Shown: positions 28,815-40,841, counted from the stretch's first letter. The stretch is 64,000 bases of DNA from Amoebidium appalachense (GCA_963693365.1 CAVNZM010000001.1:15004001-15068000); one strand, 5' to 3'. The notes: generated from the letters alone by a model not told the origin. Translations and numbers: made by a program.

Positions 28815-30961
28815 CTGATAAGTATTTCTCGGAACTGTTTAAAGATAGGACCCCCGCTCAGAAACCTATTGTGTGGCCTGTAGACCCATCTATCCCCATA
28901 GAATCGATCCTCCCCTTTTTCAGTCCCGATGCCATATGGTCTGTGATATCTAGTTATAGCTCTAGTAAGTCTTGTGGACCTGATGGACTCCCTGCTGGGT
29001 TTCTTAAAATCCTTGTTCCCTCCTACCCACAAAAGGAAAGTGATCGTGCTATTAAACCTGATCTTACTATCATGTTAAGCTCTCTCTTTTCTTGGTGTGT
29101 TAAATGTGGACATGTCCCGTCATCTTGGTTAGATACCTTAGTGATCCCCATAGTTAAGAAGGACTCTGAGGGCCCCATATCATCCTTTCGCCCCATTACA
29201 CTAACCCAGGTTGTTCGTAGATTCTTTGAAGCTTGCTTACTTAGGTTATTTGCACATCACCCTAGGTTTCAATCTATTCTTCACATACACCCATGCCAAT
29301 CCGCTTTTCGTAAAAACAATTCATGTTATGTTCAAATAATGGCACTGCACGATTCTATGCAAGTTGGTGCACAATATGTTGGCTTTATTGATTGGAAAAC
29401 TGCTTACGATTCTGTCTCCCCTGGTCTCCTATGGGAAAAGCTTGCTGCACGGGGTGTACCACACTGCATTGGTGTTCTGTTAGAAGCACTCTTGTCTCAA
29501 ACCTATGGTAGAGCTGTGGTTAATGGGCATCTTTCATATGGTTTTGCTCGTACTAGAGGTCTCTTGCAGGGTTCATTGCTTAGCCCCTTTTTGTTTAACC
29601 TATTTATAGATGATTTGGCTGTCAAGATTTACGCCGAAAACGATGACCCTATTAATAACTTTCCGCCTGCACTTCTCTATGCTGATGATCTGTCCCTCCT
29701 TGCCCGTACCCCTAGACGCCTGCAAAGATTGTTCGATGTAGTGTCAGAGTGGTGCAAGGCAAACCTTATGATCCTTAACATAGACAAATGTGGTGTTCTT
29801 GTACCTGATATAGCTAACAATTTACACACATTTACATTATCATCTAAACCTGTACCTATAGTTCCAGAATACAAATATCTTGGTGTTCCGGTTGATTCTG
29901 TTGGTGTTATGTTTCCCCATATGGTCGAAAAGAGGGTAGAGTTGGCTCGTAAGCGGTTAGCTTTCTTCTCGGCTAATATTTTTAAAGACACACCCCTCCA
30001 TCCTTCTATTAGACTTACATTTATTCGCACTTTTGTCTTCCCGGCATGTGAATATGGTTTACCCCTTCTCGCCGCTTGGATCAAGAAAGAGAGAACTAGA
30101 GCGCTTAAACCCTTGGCAAATTTCCTTGAAGCAGAAGTTGCCTCCTTTCTATCTAACAACTGTTGTAAACCTGGGCCTGTAACGCTCTCGATATATGGTC
30201 TGGTCCCAATAGCTGCTAGAGTATCCTATCTCGCGCTGAAATTCAATAAGCACATAAGCCGCTTAAAGAAGTATTTGCCCTCCCACCCTCTCTTCTCTAT
30301 CCGACCTGTCCCCTCCTCACCTCTCCCCTCTTTCCTCCCCTCTCTCTCCCCTTCTCCCCTGGGCACAAATACAAATAAACCCCGCAATAGTGTGTGTGTG
30401 ACTTTGGACTGCCACTTACTTATTAAACATGTACACAATCACAAGATAATCACGCAATATAACAAATGGAAAAAGATACCACACGACACTAGACCCGATG
30501 AAAGCATACACCTTGAAAAACTAAGCCTTATGTCTCGTTTTATATATACTGACCGCCTCAACCATATTGCCAAATATGGCACTCGCAAGTGTATAACACC
30601 TAAATACATATTACCTTCCTGTAGAACTGGTCTTTCTCTAGCTGATGGTATTATTGATCAATTACCACGCTTTTACTGTACACGTGCTATACAGTGGAGA
30701 TCTAATAAGTATAAGGTGGCATCATTTGCATGCCCAAACAACACACACACACACCAGTTTAACCGGTCATGTATCGCCAAATGTAGTTTGATAGACCACA
30801 TAATACCGCAACACACACACGTCACATTCACAACAGACACCCAGAAAGATAGCCTACCTGTAAATTACAACATCCTTGATTTTATGCTAAACACGCGTAA
30901 CTACGACCTGTTTATTAGATGTATTGATTGGCTTGAGAAACACATCACTACAAAATTATAG
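28751..30961 (+). CDS. Non-LTR retrotransposon reverse transcriptase ORF (736 aa), copy 1
   Basis: Copies RNA to DNA at the target site in LINE-type elements. Motifs in order: FFEACLLRLF and CQSAFRKNNS, motif A FIDWKTAYDSV (Asp214), RGLLQGSLLSPFLFNLFIDD (motif B region), motif C LLYADD (310-313), WCKANLMILNIDKCGV and YKYLGVPVDS (motifs D/E), so the polymerase core is complete. A Lys/Ser-rich linker and a C-terminal region with Cys/His residues (FNRSCIAKCSLIDH) follow. An upstream apurinic-type endonuclease domain is missing, so the copy is 5' truncated. The ATG at 28751 is simply the first in frame (MNRFGPPARIIGDTTGDPL) and continues a linker typical of the region after the endonuclease. Confidence 0.88.
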   Translation: MNRFGPPARIIGDTTGDPLIDSDKYFSELFKDRTPAQKPIVWPVDPSIPIESILPFFSPDAIWSVISSYSSSKSCGPDGLPAGFLKILVPSYPQKESDRAIKPDLTIMLSSLFSWCVKCGHVPSSWLDTLVIPIVKKDSEGPISSFRPITLTQVVRRFFEACLLRLFAHHPRFQSILHIHPCQSAFRKNNSCYVQIMALHDSMQVGAQYVGFIDWKTAYDSVSPGLLWEKLAARGVPHCIGVLLEALLSQTYGRAVVNGHLSYGFARTRGLLQGSLLSPFLFNLFIDDLAVKIYAENDDPINNFPPALLYADDLSLLARTPRRLQRLFDVVSEWCKANLMILNIDKCGVLVPDIANNLHTFTLSSKPVPIVPEYKYLGVPVDSVGVMFPHMVEKRVELARKRLAFFSANIFKDTPLHPSIRLTFIRTFVFPACEYGLPLLAAWIKKERTRALKPLANFLEAEVASFLSNNCCKPGPVTLSIYGLVPIAARVSYLALKFNKHISRLKKYLPSHPLFSIRPVPSSPLPSFLPSLSPSPLGTNTNKPRNSVCVTLDCHLLIKHVHNHKIITQYNKWKKIPHDTRPDESIHLEKLSLMSRFIYTDRLNHIAKYGTRKCITPKYILPSCRTGLSLADGIIDQLPRFYCTRAIQWRSNKYKVASFACPNNTHTHQFNRSCIAKCSLIDHIIPQHTHVTFTTDTQKDSLPVNYNILDFMLNTRNYDLFIRCIDWLEKHITTKL

Positions 30962-30981
30962 CGCACGCGCACACACACACA

Positions 30982-31032
<51 letters not shown>

Positions 31033-31072
31033 CCAGCTGATACCGAGTGTCCCGAGGGGAGCCCCCTTTGGG

Positions 31073-31130
<58 letters not shown>

Positions 31131-31328
31131 GGGGAACCCCAACTAATTGATTTCTCCTTGTAGTCTTTATGGTGTCTCGTAGAGAAAGTAAACCCTGATA
31201 TATAGTCACCACCCGACATCTATGTACGTGATCATGATATACCGCTGAGGGGATATTCCGAGCAAAACCCCCCCCCCCCCATACCTGAGACTGGTTCTCT
31301 TTGCCTCGAGTAAACAGCGTAAACCCCG
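28815..31328 (+). mobile_element. 5'-truncated non-LTR retrotransposon, copy 1
   Basis: Extent is set by near-identity to the inverted copy at 47380-49717. After the RT stop (30959-30961) come a CA tract (about 30963-31031), a short unique piece (AACCAGCTGATACCGAGTGT), an A run of about 56 nt (31074-31129), and a further 200 nt that both copies share. No target-site duplication was found. Confidence 0.85.
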
Positions 31329-34300
31329 ATTGGATTTCCACCTGCACCAATCAATGTGCTTGTAAATGTGAGTTAAATGGCTTTTGATTGGCTGTCGACA
31401 TACTTCTAGCCATTGCTGGGCTGGGCGGGTTGACGGAGGGACATTGTTTGGTAGCATCAAGCCGCCAAGCGCTTGCACGTCGAGCTTTTTTGCTCAGTAA
31501 TAAAAATATATATTTTGCCTATTTATAAACATATATTTTGTCTACATAAGTTTGAGTGTATCATAATGGAGCGGCTTTTGCGAATCTCACAACAGAATAT
31601 CATATATGTGCAAACGAAGCCCAGTTTCAGGGCAGAAACTTTGTCTACTGATTACGTAAGGGAAATCTCCGCTGACTTACTCTATAAAGGCCCCATTTCC
31701 AAAGCCTAAACTTTTTGGAGATTACAAAAAGATCGGCCGCTTCACTATGTACAGCATATTTCAAATAAATTAATTTTTACTTTCCTAATTGTTTTTATAT
31801 TGTATTTTAAGTTTTTTTTCAATTTTGTTTTGGTATCGAACTGTCAGGTTGATTAATCCTCGTGCCATAATTATTTCTTCCTTTGCACAACTTATTGGAC
31901 CCCATATTGAAGTGAATCTTTAAAGGTTTTGGCGGTTCAAAGCTAGCCAATCACAATAGGTCAGCTGGCAAATTTTGAAGCTTTTGATTGGAACGCTCAT
32001 AAATGACGACTGACCAATCAGCTTGAGTCAGATTGTATTCTGGAATGTACGTGGAGAGCTCTCACCCGTATATCAGAATTTCTGACTTGTATCCAATTAT
32101 ATCTTATCTTGGCACAGCCACTTTGCACCACAATCAGTGTGCATTTCCGAATCAGCTTATAGCGGCTTAAATGCGCATGACACTTTCAGAATGGCATTAA
32201 AACACATACAACATTTTTTTGCGCCGAAAATGACGTTCTAATTTGTAAATGGTATTGGTTTTCCTTAATTCTGAAACTTTATTGCAACCCAACAGCTAAG
32301 CATTGGCTGCATCATCCATAGTTGGAGCACTAACAGCCAATCGCATCGAGCCATTTCTAAAAAGTTTTCTCCGGTGCGGCGGTTTGCTGATACACGGCTC
32401 GCACCCGCGCAGCGGCGGTCCGCGAAACAAGTTATTGGCAATCTATTATTATTTGCAAACGGCCAGAGTTTGATCTACATATGTGTACTCTGTATCGCTT
32501 TATTAGCAAGCAAATCTGTTTGTAGGAGTTACTCAGACTTTGTGTACACTCACGTATGACTTGACTCACACCGTGCCCACGTGAGAAGGAGGGTGGATAG
32601 TATGCACGTGCACGTATCCAGCGTTGGTGTTCAGTGCATCTCTCGTACATGAATGTGTTTGTAGGCATTCGACCTTGTGATGGCAGGCATACGAAGGATG
32701 AGAAGGATGTGCTTGTCGCAATTCGTCCATAAATTTCATCGAAATAGGAAGGTGCGGTTTTGTGATGGGCTCCTCAGGCGCGTTCGAACATATGGGGCCT
32801 GTTGAGGAACTAACTTACACCATGTTATATCTTCCAGAGTGATGAAGGGGGTGAAACGTTTGGCAAGTATTTTTTGTGCTGCTGATGGCCCCGCTGAAAA
32901 GTAACGGTATGACTGGTGGCATGGCAATAAACCAGTGGTGTGTTTTCCGTGACTGAGCGGGTTGCACGCATATAGGTGCCACAACCAGATAGCACCAACT
33001 TGTAACTCACATGTTATGTCCATTCGTTGCTTCCACCACACAGGCATTATAAGCACTTTTTGGTTTGCCGTGACACAGTATGTTTTGTATGCAACGCCGA
33101 TGTGTTTTGACTTTCGTTTACACACATCCCCACGCATCACACACATATGCATGCATACTCCATTCACACACACACGTACACACACAACATTTTTCAGTGA
33201 CAGTCGATAGGCAGTTCCGGTTGATAAAGAGTTCAAAGTTGTATGTCGTGACCCGTTTTTGCTCTGTTCCACTGTCAACACCCCCGCCCCTCCCCCTTCC
33301 CCCCCCCCCCCCCCCCCTCTCCCCCCCCCCCTCCCCCTCCCCTCATCCTCATCTTTGCGTAAGCCATGTTTAACTGCCTATTGCCGCATGCACAGGGTGG
33401 GCTGGGAAACATGGGCGAGACATGCATGACCCCCCCCCCCCGTTGGTGAGCTCTGCTTACGTGATTCCTGCCAGCCCATTATTCGGTTTCTGTTTGTGCT
33501 TCTGACTTTTTCCATTCCTTTGCTTCCATATTTCCACCGTGACCCTCAATGCACTTACTCCCCCCCCCCCCCCCCCCCCCCCCCGCCCTTGCCACCTACC
33601 CACTCAGAGGGTCCTGTGCTCACCACGGCCAGCTGCAGCTAATTAGCCCACCCACCTTTCCCTGCCCTTTTTGCGCGCTTTGGCAATGCCAGCTTGCTGC
33701 CCCTTCCTGCCCACCTACACCACCATTTCCTTGCCATAATTCAACCACTCTTCCCGTTTTTAGCCATACTCATTCGCGAACTCATTTACACTCCCCCCCT
33801 TCCCCCCCCCTCTCCCCTTCCCCCCCATCCCCTCCCTTTCCACCTTTCACTCACCCCTTGTTTTGTATTTTTTCTTTGACCGGTTCTGCGGTTCAGTTAT
33901 ATGTCTCCGGTGTGAGAATGTTTGAGTTGCTGTTGTTGAGGTTGATTGAGGCAAGGGGGGGCACAGCAGGATTCGAAAGACGTGTTGGTGACTGAGCACT
34001 AACTTATCAGTTTGCACTCTTATATATATATATATATGGCCCAGTGACGTGGGTTGGTGTTATATGGGGGGGGGGGGGGGGGGGGGGGGCTGCAAACCAC
34101 GCGGAGAAGGGGGAGTGGGGAGGGGAGGGAGGGGAAGGGAGAAGGATAAGCAGCAAGCCACTCACGCCGGGGAAGGGGACGGTGGGGTTATGCTGCAAAC
34201 CACACCCGGCGGCGGCGGGGGGGGGGGGGGGGGGGGGGGGGGGATTTTGACGGATTTTGACGATCATACCTTTTTTTTAAGTCTATGTGGAGGTCTGGTG

Positions 34301-35046
34301 GATGGGCAAGTATGTAGTAAAACATGGGAACCGACGAATAAAGTGCATACCCACCGGCGTGGCTGGGGCGAATACCATGGGCAAAGTGTGTGCGAATACT
34401 TAGGATTGTTTAAAGGCGTGTTAGCTTAGCTAATAATACCGGAGCACCCTAGCTAGAGTACTGTCGGTCCTGGGTGGAAGACGGTAGTTCCCCCTGAGGG
34501 ACCAAGAGGTCCTTCCGGGAACAAAACGGGATAAAAAAAAACAATAAAAAAAACGAATAAAGCGCACATTCGAATTCCCACCCACACACACACGGGCGGC
34601 GGCCGGCAGCCTGCAGGGCATAGGCAGGCCAAAGTCACGCACGTGGCCGTCAGGCCGAGGGAGTCCTGCTCACGTGCACTGTTGTCTGACTGCGCCGCGG
34701 GCCGGGTCCTGCCCCCTCCCCCCACCCCCCCCACCCCCACCCCCACCCCCGGCATGGCCCCCCGGCCCCGGGGCCAAACATCTGGCCCAACTAAAGTTAC
34801 GGTAGCTAGCAGCAATTCGAGATTTGGAACTGACGGTACGTAGCAGCAAGTTTGAAATTCTGGAATTCGAGATTTGGGACTATGAAATGGTAAGTTTTAT
34901 CATGATCATGTTCCATGGGACTAGTATTAGTTGGAACTGTTTATATTTGCATGTTACTCAGAGTTATCAGAGCATATACTTCCAGTTTCTTATAGTTATA
35001 CTAGGTGTGTGTGTATTCTTTGTTTTGTCCACATGTTTTTGCCGGG

Positions 35047-35084
<38 letters not shown>

Positions 35085-35377
35085 AGAGGGGAGGGGGAGG
35101 GGAGGGAGGGGGGGGGGGGGAGGGGGGGAGGCAAGGGGTGTGATGTATGTATTCAGAGGGTTGGAAGTCTGGGGGAGACACCAAACAAACAAATTTTAAA
35201 TACAAAACGTCACAAGTAGGAAACCCCGAAGTAATACACTGAGCTTATAATAAAAATAGCAATCTTTTTCTTTTTTTTTAATTAAAAAAAAAAGTGTGCA
35301 CGTAGGTGACTTAAACAGAGCTCATCGTCATTGGGGCCCCGGGCCCGGGGTTCCTATGCCAGGAGGAGGCCGGAGGA

Positions 35378-35415
<38 letters not shown>

Positions 35416-35503
35416 GTCCGAAGAGTCCCACCACGTGTACCGGGCTTGGGTCATGATGGTTGTATGCAGTTAAGTGCATGGTATTGCAGGGGAACGAAAT
35501 GGG

Positions 35504-35542
<39 letters not shown>

Positions 35543-35603
35543 GGGGGGGGGGGGGGTCCGGAGGGGAGATTTCAAGTTTTTCTTTCTTTCTTTTTTTTTT
35601 TTT

Positions 35604-35644
<41 letters not shown>

Positions 35645-35956
35645 CCAAGGGAAATCGGCGCATAGTCTGGCCCAGCATAAGTTAAAGCTTTCACTGTCCT
35701 GGATGCACGGTGTGCAGTTCGTAAACTCTCATTACGGATCATATTCATTGAGCACGCAAACATGATCCCATTCGGGGTATGTATGTGCACGCGTATGTTA
35801 CAGTAGTGTGTATACTGCAAGCACAGACAGGTGTACAGTATGCGTGGAAGAGGCTTTCTCAAACGGGTAAAATGTCATGTGGGTGGACGCGTGAGTATTA
35901 GTAGGAGGCATCATAGTGGCAGTCAGTCCCCCGCGGCCCCGGAGGAGAGGGGTATT

Positions 35957-35993
<37 letters not shown>

Positions 35994-36115
35994 TCACGGA
36001 GACCGTCGAATCAAGAAGTCTCAGGCTGTGCACATGCACGATGTAAGATGTACAACACCATGCAAAAATTCCACAAGAATGTGTCTGATATGCCAAGCCC
36101 ATCCTTGGGGGAGAA

Positions 36116-36151
<36 letters not shown>

Positions 36152-37187
36152 TGCATCACCGGTGACATGTACACGCTTGTCATTAGGAATATTGTGTATT
36201 GCCTGTTGTCAGGCTGTACATCTATCTGCACGATGATTCCTCCGTAATACACACCAAATATATATATGGGGTCACGATGTGCAAAACACGAAACACATTC
36301 ACAGGGCATCCTAGTTTCCACCACCAACAAAGTAATTTATGGATAACGCTTGTCACTATTAATATGTGCCTTAATACGCTACTAGGACCTTACTAACTCT
36401 CCAAATTGAATATTACTGCATACAGATATCTATGCCGCATTCAAGTTATAATTATGATGTAAAGTTCGTTCCTGTATGTGGTTGCTTTCAGTACTAGGTC
36501 CACGCCTTATTACGCATACATTTTATGATGTTACAGTTCCAGACTTCACACAGTAAACCACTACATCATTCAAAGTCTAGTTATGACTGGTACACTTGTC
36601 CGATTATAAAAAAGGGGGTTTTGGCTGACTCTGCCACTGCTAGTGCTCTAGTCCCTGAGATACTTGCTGCAGAAGGACGAAGGAGAGGGAGAAACGGGGG
36701 GGGGAAGGGGGGGGGGGGGGGGGGGGAGTGGGGGGGAAGAGGGAGGGGGAGCAGGGGCAAGGGATTTTCGGGTTCAAGTATGGTGTGGGAAAGGAGCAAA
36801 GAAAAGAGGGGAAGGAGGGGGAAAGGGGGAAGGGGGAGCTCGAGAAGGTTCAAACCGACCATACAGCCCCTCCTCCCCCCCCCCCCCCCCCCCCCCCCCC
36901 CATCTCACACAATTGAACCCCCCCCCCCCCCCCTTATCCTCCCCCCCCCCCCCCCCGGCCCCCCCCCAACACACACACACACACACGCACCTCTTCCCCA
37001 CCGTGGCTCTCCCCACTGCTCTTTCGTGGGACCCCCCCCCCCTTCCCCCCTCCTCCTCCTCCTCCTCCCCCGGCCCTCCCCCTCCCCCCCTCCCCCCCCA
37101 GGAAAAAAAAAAAAGAAAAAAAAAAAAAGAAAAAAAAAAAAAAAAAGCAAAAGTGCTGCAGTATTCTAGTTGGGAAACTGCACACAA
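31329..37187. other. 5.9-kb intergenic region, no firm gene
   Basis: Unique, AT-richer sequence to about 33280, with CCAATCA/TGATTGG motifs at 31348, 31385, 31947, 31985 and 32014. Then C-rich and G-rich blocks alternate with unique sequence: C runs 33300-33317 and 33560-33584, G runs 34065-34090, 34218-34243, 35047-35081, 35381-35413, 35506-35556, T/G junction 35590-35643, G runs 35959-35991 and 36117-36147, C and A runs 36867-37146. (TA)n lies at 34021-34036. Possible but unproven exons are listed among the findings. Confidence 0.5.
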
Positions 37188-38273
37188 TTACATCAGCGCG
37201 CACGAAACTGAGTCCTCCCCGCCTGCCTGACCCCTACACCGACAGGGCCCGTGACAGCTGCAGTTGCGAATAATCAAATCCTTTTCCCCGTGGAAAGTCG
37301 ACAAAAACTCGTCCAAAATGAACAGCAGGGCAAACATGATGTGCACGGTGCGTCTCGTGACTTGGTACTTAATTCTCCCCTCGATCCCGCCACCGTGCTC
37401 TTTCGCTTTTCCCATTGGCGTCGTCAAAGACTCCATGTGCTTTTCAACGTAGACCTGCGCCTGCGCCCACGAGTTCAACGTAGCAACGCTGTTTTTCGCG
37501 TAGAGGTTGAAAAACTCCAGCAATCTCTCATCGCTTGCGTTTTTCCCTACCCGTGCCAAATCTTCAATGTTGAAATCAGGTGCCAGGATGAGAAACTCCG
37601 ACTGCATGTTCCCTCCAGGTGTGTGCGCGTCCGTGCGTGAGAGAGGAACCGTCGGGCAGGCAAAGTGTAAACACCGGATTCTCGTTTCGTTTTCCGTCAT
37701 CCTCCACAGCTTTGCGAACTCCTTGCCGTTTCCATACCACGCATCGCTCAACAATCTTTGCACCTTTGAAGGGTCAGCATTGGGCATGCCTCCTCCCCTC
37801 CTTCTAATCGATGCATGTGCTCTTTTCTTGTTTTTCTCCTGCCACGCTTCATACATCAGTCCCCTTATGCGCATGAACATGATAAAGTCAGGCCCGGGAA
37901 CCTTCGGCTTCAAGTTTAGTTCGTATTCGGGTTCATCAAGTGGAAATGGTGGGAGGGGGAACTTTCCATTGGGGGCTTCGGCTGAGTTCCCAACGAGTGC
38001 TTTTTGTTGTTGGCTGCTTTTTTTCGACACCTTGTTTTTCTCAACGCCCTGATTTGAAGACGCATTAACAGACTCTATACTTCCCAAGTTGTGCACAGCA
38101 TCATACTCCTTCCTTGCAATTTGAAGAAATTCACGTGCAGTTTTCCTGTCGAACTTGATTTGAGCGTCATTTCCGAACTTTTCCTGGAGCATTTTCTGTG
38201 CACGATTAACCCCTAACGACCCCTGTGTTTCTTTAACTTGTTCCTTGAGGAAGTCTACCGCCTTCCTCTCCAT
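37188..38273 (-). CDS. Unrecognised single-exon protein, 361 aa
   Basis: An open frame in unique sequence with normal amino-acid use, unlike the repeat-derived ORFs around it. The ATG at 38273 (MERKAVDFLKEQVKET) is the first in frame. The frame stays open 42 nt upstream to a possible acceptor (GTTGCAG), so an upstream exon may exist. The N-terminal 130 residues are Lys/Gln/Ser-rich. The middle is well structured in appearance (PGPDFIMFMRIRGLMYEAWQ, DAWYGNGKEFAKLWRMTENE). Near the C-terminus are a hydrophobic stretch (VHIMFALLFILDEFL) and a Cys cluster (NCSCHGPCRC). I do not recognise the family. It lies between the two retrotransposon copies, which makes a mobile or captured origin conceivable, but no transposase or integrase motif was found. 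Confidence 0.6.
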   Translation of the reverse strand: MERKAVDFLKEQVKETQGSLGVNRAQKMLQEKFGNDAQIKFDRKTAREFLQIARKEYDAVHNLGSIESVNASSNQGVEKNKVSKKSSQQQKALVGNSAEAPNGKFPLPPFPLDEPEYELNLKPKVPGPDFIMFMRIRGLMYEAWQEKNKKRAHASIRRRGGGMPNADPSKVQRLLSDAWYGNGKEFAKLWRMTENETRIRCLHFACPTVPLSRTDAHTPGGNMQSEFLILAPDFNIEDLARVGKNASDERLLEFFNLYAKNSVATLNSWAQAQVYVEKHMESLTTPMGKAKEHGGGIEGRIKYQVTRRTVHIMFALLFILDEFLSTFHGEKDLIIRNCSCHGPCRCRGQAGGEDSVSCALM

Positions 38274-38686
38274 CTTGCCTGTATTTCGTTTTGTTGCTAA
38301 TAAAGCTTCCTGCAACTCTTAGAGCTTAATTTGTTGTAATAATTTATTAGGGATATAGAAGAGGGAAAAAAATATCATCACTTCAGGGAGGGTTACGCGT
38401 TACTGAGTTTCCACACAGAAGATGTTCGAGTGTCTTCAAGTGTTCCAAGTTTGTTGTTGCTATGCAGCTACAAGGTTGGCACAGTTGACCATTCATTAGG
38501 AAGTCGTCCGTTAGCTGTTCATGCAATGGTCAACCTTATACAATAACCATATACAGCTAATTACCATGACCAGGGTTCGGAATTCGAACTTTTAAGGCCC
38601 GGCACAGACGCAACCATGACCACGGCCCCCAGTAGGACCTGCGTCCACCCCCCCCCCCCCCTCCCCCCCCCCCCCCCCTCCGGGGA

Positions 38687-38763
<77 letters not shown>

Positions 38764-38822
38764 CGCTCTCTCTGTCTCTCTCGCGCGCGCGCTCTCTCTC
38801 TCCCCCCTCTCTCTCCCTCTAG

Positions 38823-38889
<67 letters not shown>

Positions 38890-39011
38890 CATATCTAATC
38901 TCTTATGTCTATCTCTTCCCCCGCCCTGCTCTCACTCTCTCTATCTCTATATAGCCCTCCCCCTCCCCCTCTTCTCTCTCTAGCTCTCTCTCTCTCTCTC
39001 TCTCTCTCTCG

Positions 39012-39053
<42 letters not shown>

Positions 39054-40377
39054 AGATCTCTCTCTCTCTCTGTCACTCTCTCACTTCCGGGCTCCCCTCC
39101 GTATCCATTTCGACTCTCGAGCTCCCCCCTCCCCCCCCCCCCCGGCCCCCCTCCCTCTCTCCCCTCCCCCCTCCCCCCCCCCCTCTCTCTCGCTCCCCCT
39201 ACCTAGGCCTCCCCACTATCCCCCTCGAGCCCCCCCCCCCCCCCCCCCCCCCCCTTCCCCGGCGGCCCGCCCCCCTCCCCCCCCCCCCCCCCCCAAAAAA
39301 AAAAAAATCCGGTTATCCCCTGCTCACATCCCCCCCCCCCCCCCCCCCCCCTTCCTGGTCCCCCCCTCATCCCCGCCCGCTCTCCCACGCCCCGGAAAAC
39401 ACACACACCTACGTCTACCCGCGCACACGCTACCCAGCCCACCGCATTACAAGTCCCTGGCAAGCCTCTGGCCGCGAGCGAATCCGGCTGCCTCTCACCG
39501 CCAAGCTCGCAAGTGGTGTTGGGGCCGTGAGTACTGTAGCTACGTTGATCAATACTAATGCATATGGTTGTACAGTTACCTTGTGTAACGCAGGTTTGTG
39601 AGCTCGGAGCGAGCATGGTGCTGCGTTTTCATGGCCCCCAACCATGTTCCACTACATATAGCCAACTGAATTTTTTTAAAAGGGACCGCCGGACTCAGCG
39701 AGAGCGAGGATCCGCTCAGACTTAGCTACAGGCTCTTGCCCACTGTTGACTGCGACGGTGAGGCTCTGTTGCGCGCACTTGCTACATTTAGAAATCACAC
39801 CTGGCTTCCTATTGGTCTGTTTAACCCAACAATTTTCATTGGATCTTCTTAACCAATGATATCGTGCCACGGGATGTTTGTTTACATCGTGACTCGTGAG
39901 CCACAATTACTCCCTCCCAATGCAGCTGACGCTCGTGTTAGTTTTTCTTGATGACCCATATGTACATGCGACTGTGTGCCGATTAGCTATCGTTTTGGTC
40001 TTTCACGTGTTTAGCATAAAGAATAACCGACATGTACAACTGCCTAAACCATAGAGAAAAAAGCGAGCAGGCACACCATGTTTCACACCTTATGCGCGTG
40101 GGCTATATAGGTGCCTCCCATAGGCCTTGTTGAGCCTCATTTCTCCTCATTCAGGTGGCGGGGCCTTTCAGCACTCCAAATCATGACTTGTGGCACTCGG
40201 TCTGTCAGCACACGTAGAGCACGATACTGTAATTTTTACGTGTCAGCTAACATTTTTGTGTTATTTTTACGTCATCGCCGAGCTCATTGTGAGCTTACCC
40301 TTGCCCAGTACCTCTGTTTAAAAAGAAATTCCCAAACATGCGTCATGCGCTTGAACGTGGCGGGGACGGCTCACGGG
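38274..40377. other. Intergenic: CT microsatellites, C runs and LEA-like gene upstream region
   Basis: Unique sequence (38274-38640), C runs with CT tracts (38649-39190), C runs and a C/A junction (39228-39350), then unique sequence with CCAAT-type motifs near 39811-39857 and ACGT-core motifs from 40212 on. No supported gene. Confidence 0.55.
38691..39072. repeat. (CT)n block in several segments
   Basis: CT tracts at 38691-38760, 38824-38884, 38979-39010 and 39016-39052, separated by short pyrimidine-rich spacers. GAGATCTC interrupts the last ones. Confidence 0.93.
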
Positions 40378-40437
40378 TATAAAAGGCTGGGGCAGGCAAC
40401 GATGGAATCAGTCAAAAATTCAGCTGCTACTTGACGT
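40212..40437 (+). promoter_or_regulatory. Core promoter of the LEA-like gene: TATA box and ACGT motifs
   Basis: TATAAAAGG at 40378-40386 predicts transcription from about 40408. ACGT cores, the typical bZIP target, lie at 40212, 40238 (TACGTGTC), 40269 (TACGTCA), 40355 (AACGTGGC) and 40434 (TTGACGTGTCAA, palindromic, probably already in the transcript). That the gene is stress-controlled is inference. Confidence 0.65.
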
Positions 40438-40841
40438 GTCAAATTAAGCAAGAAGATAAACAAGGTGGGTCTTCTCCGTTTCCGCCTTTCTCGACTCTCC
40501 GACTTTACTACTCTTCTGGACCTCTTCGTTTGTTCTCCGGGGCATTCGTTGACTTTGGAAAAAGGAGGAGAACCCTGCAGACAGACATAACTGTGTACCC
40601 TCGGTTTTATAGCAAACCTTTCCTTTTTGTGAGCATATGTATAAGCTCTGTGCCTGTGTGGTCCTTCTCTCGGTGGAGTGATAGGTCTAGGCCTGTGAAA
40701 GCTTAGCCTTGTAGTAGTAAATCCCATAATTGACTTGTCTAGTAGCTCTGTGTACCGTTGTGGTTCTTATAAAATTATAATGGATGACTGACATGCTTTT
40801 CCGGTGCAGGTATCAATCTAATATTTCCAACAACCATCAAA
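40408..40841 (+). other. 5'UTR with intron
   Basis: Predicted untranslated exon about 40408-40464 (donor AACAAG|GTGGGT), intron 40465-40809 (acceptor GGTGCAG), second untranslated part 40810-40841, then the ATG at 40842 in the context ATCAAAATGG. Confidence 0.6.

Noticed and set aside
32736-33281. 181-codon minus-strand frame
   Set aside because: Composition is ordinary, but it starts in CA repeat and has no domain. Only the short piece with good splice sites is kept, as a weak candidate exon.
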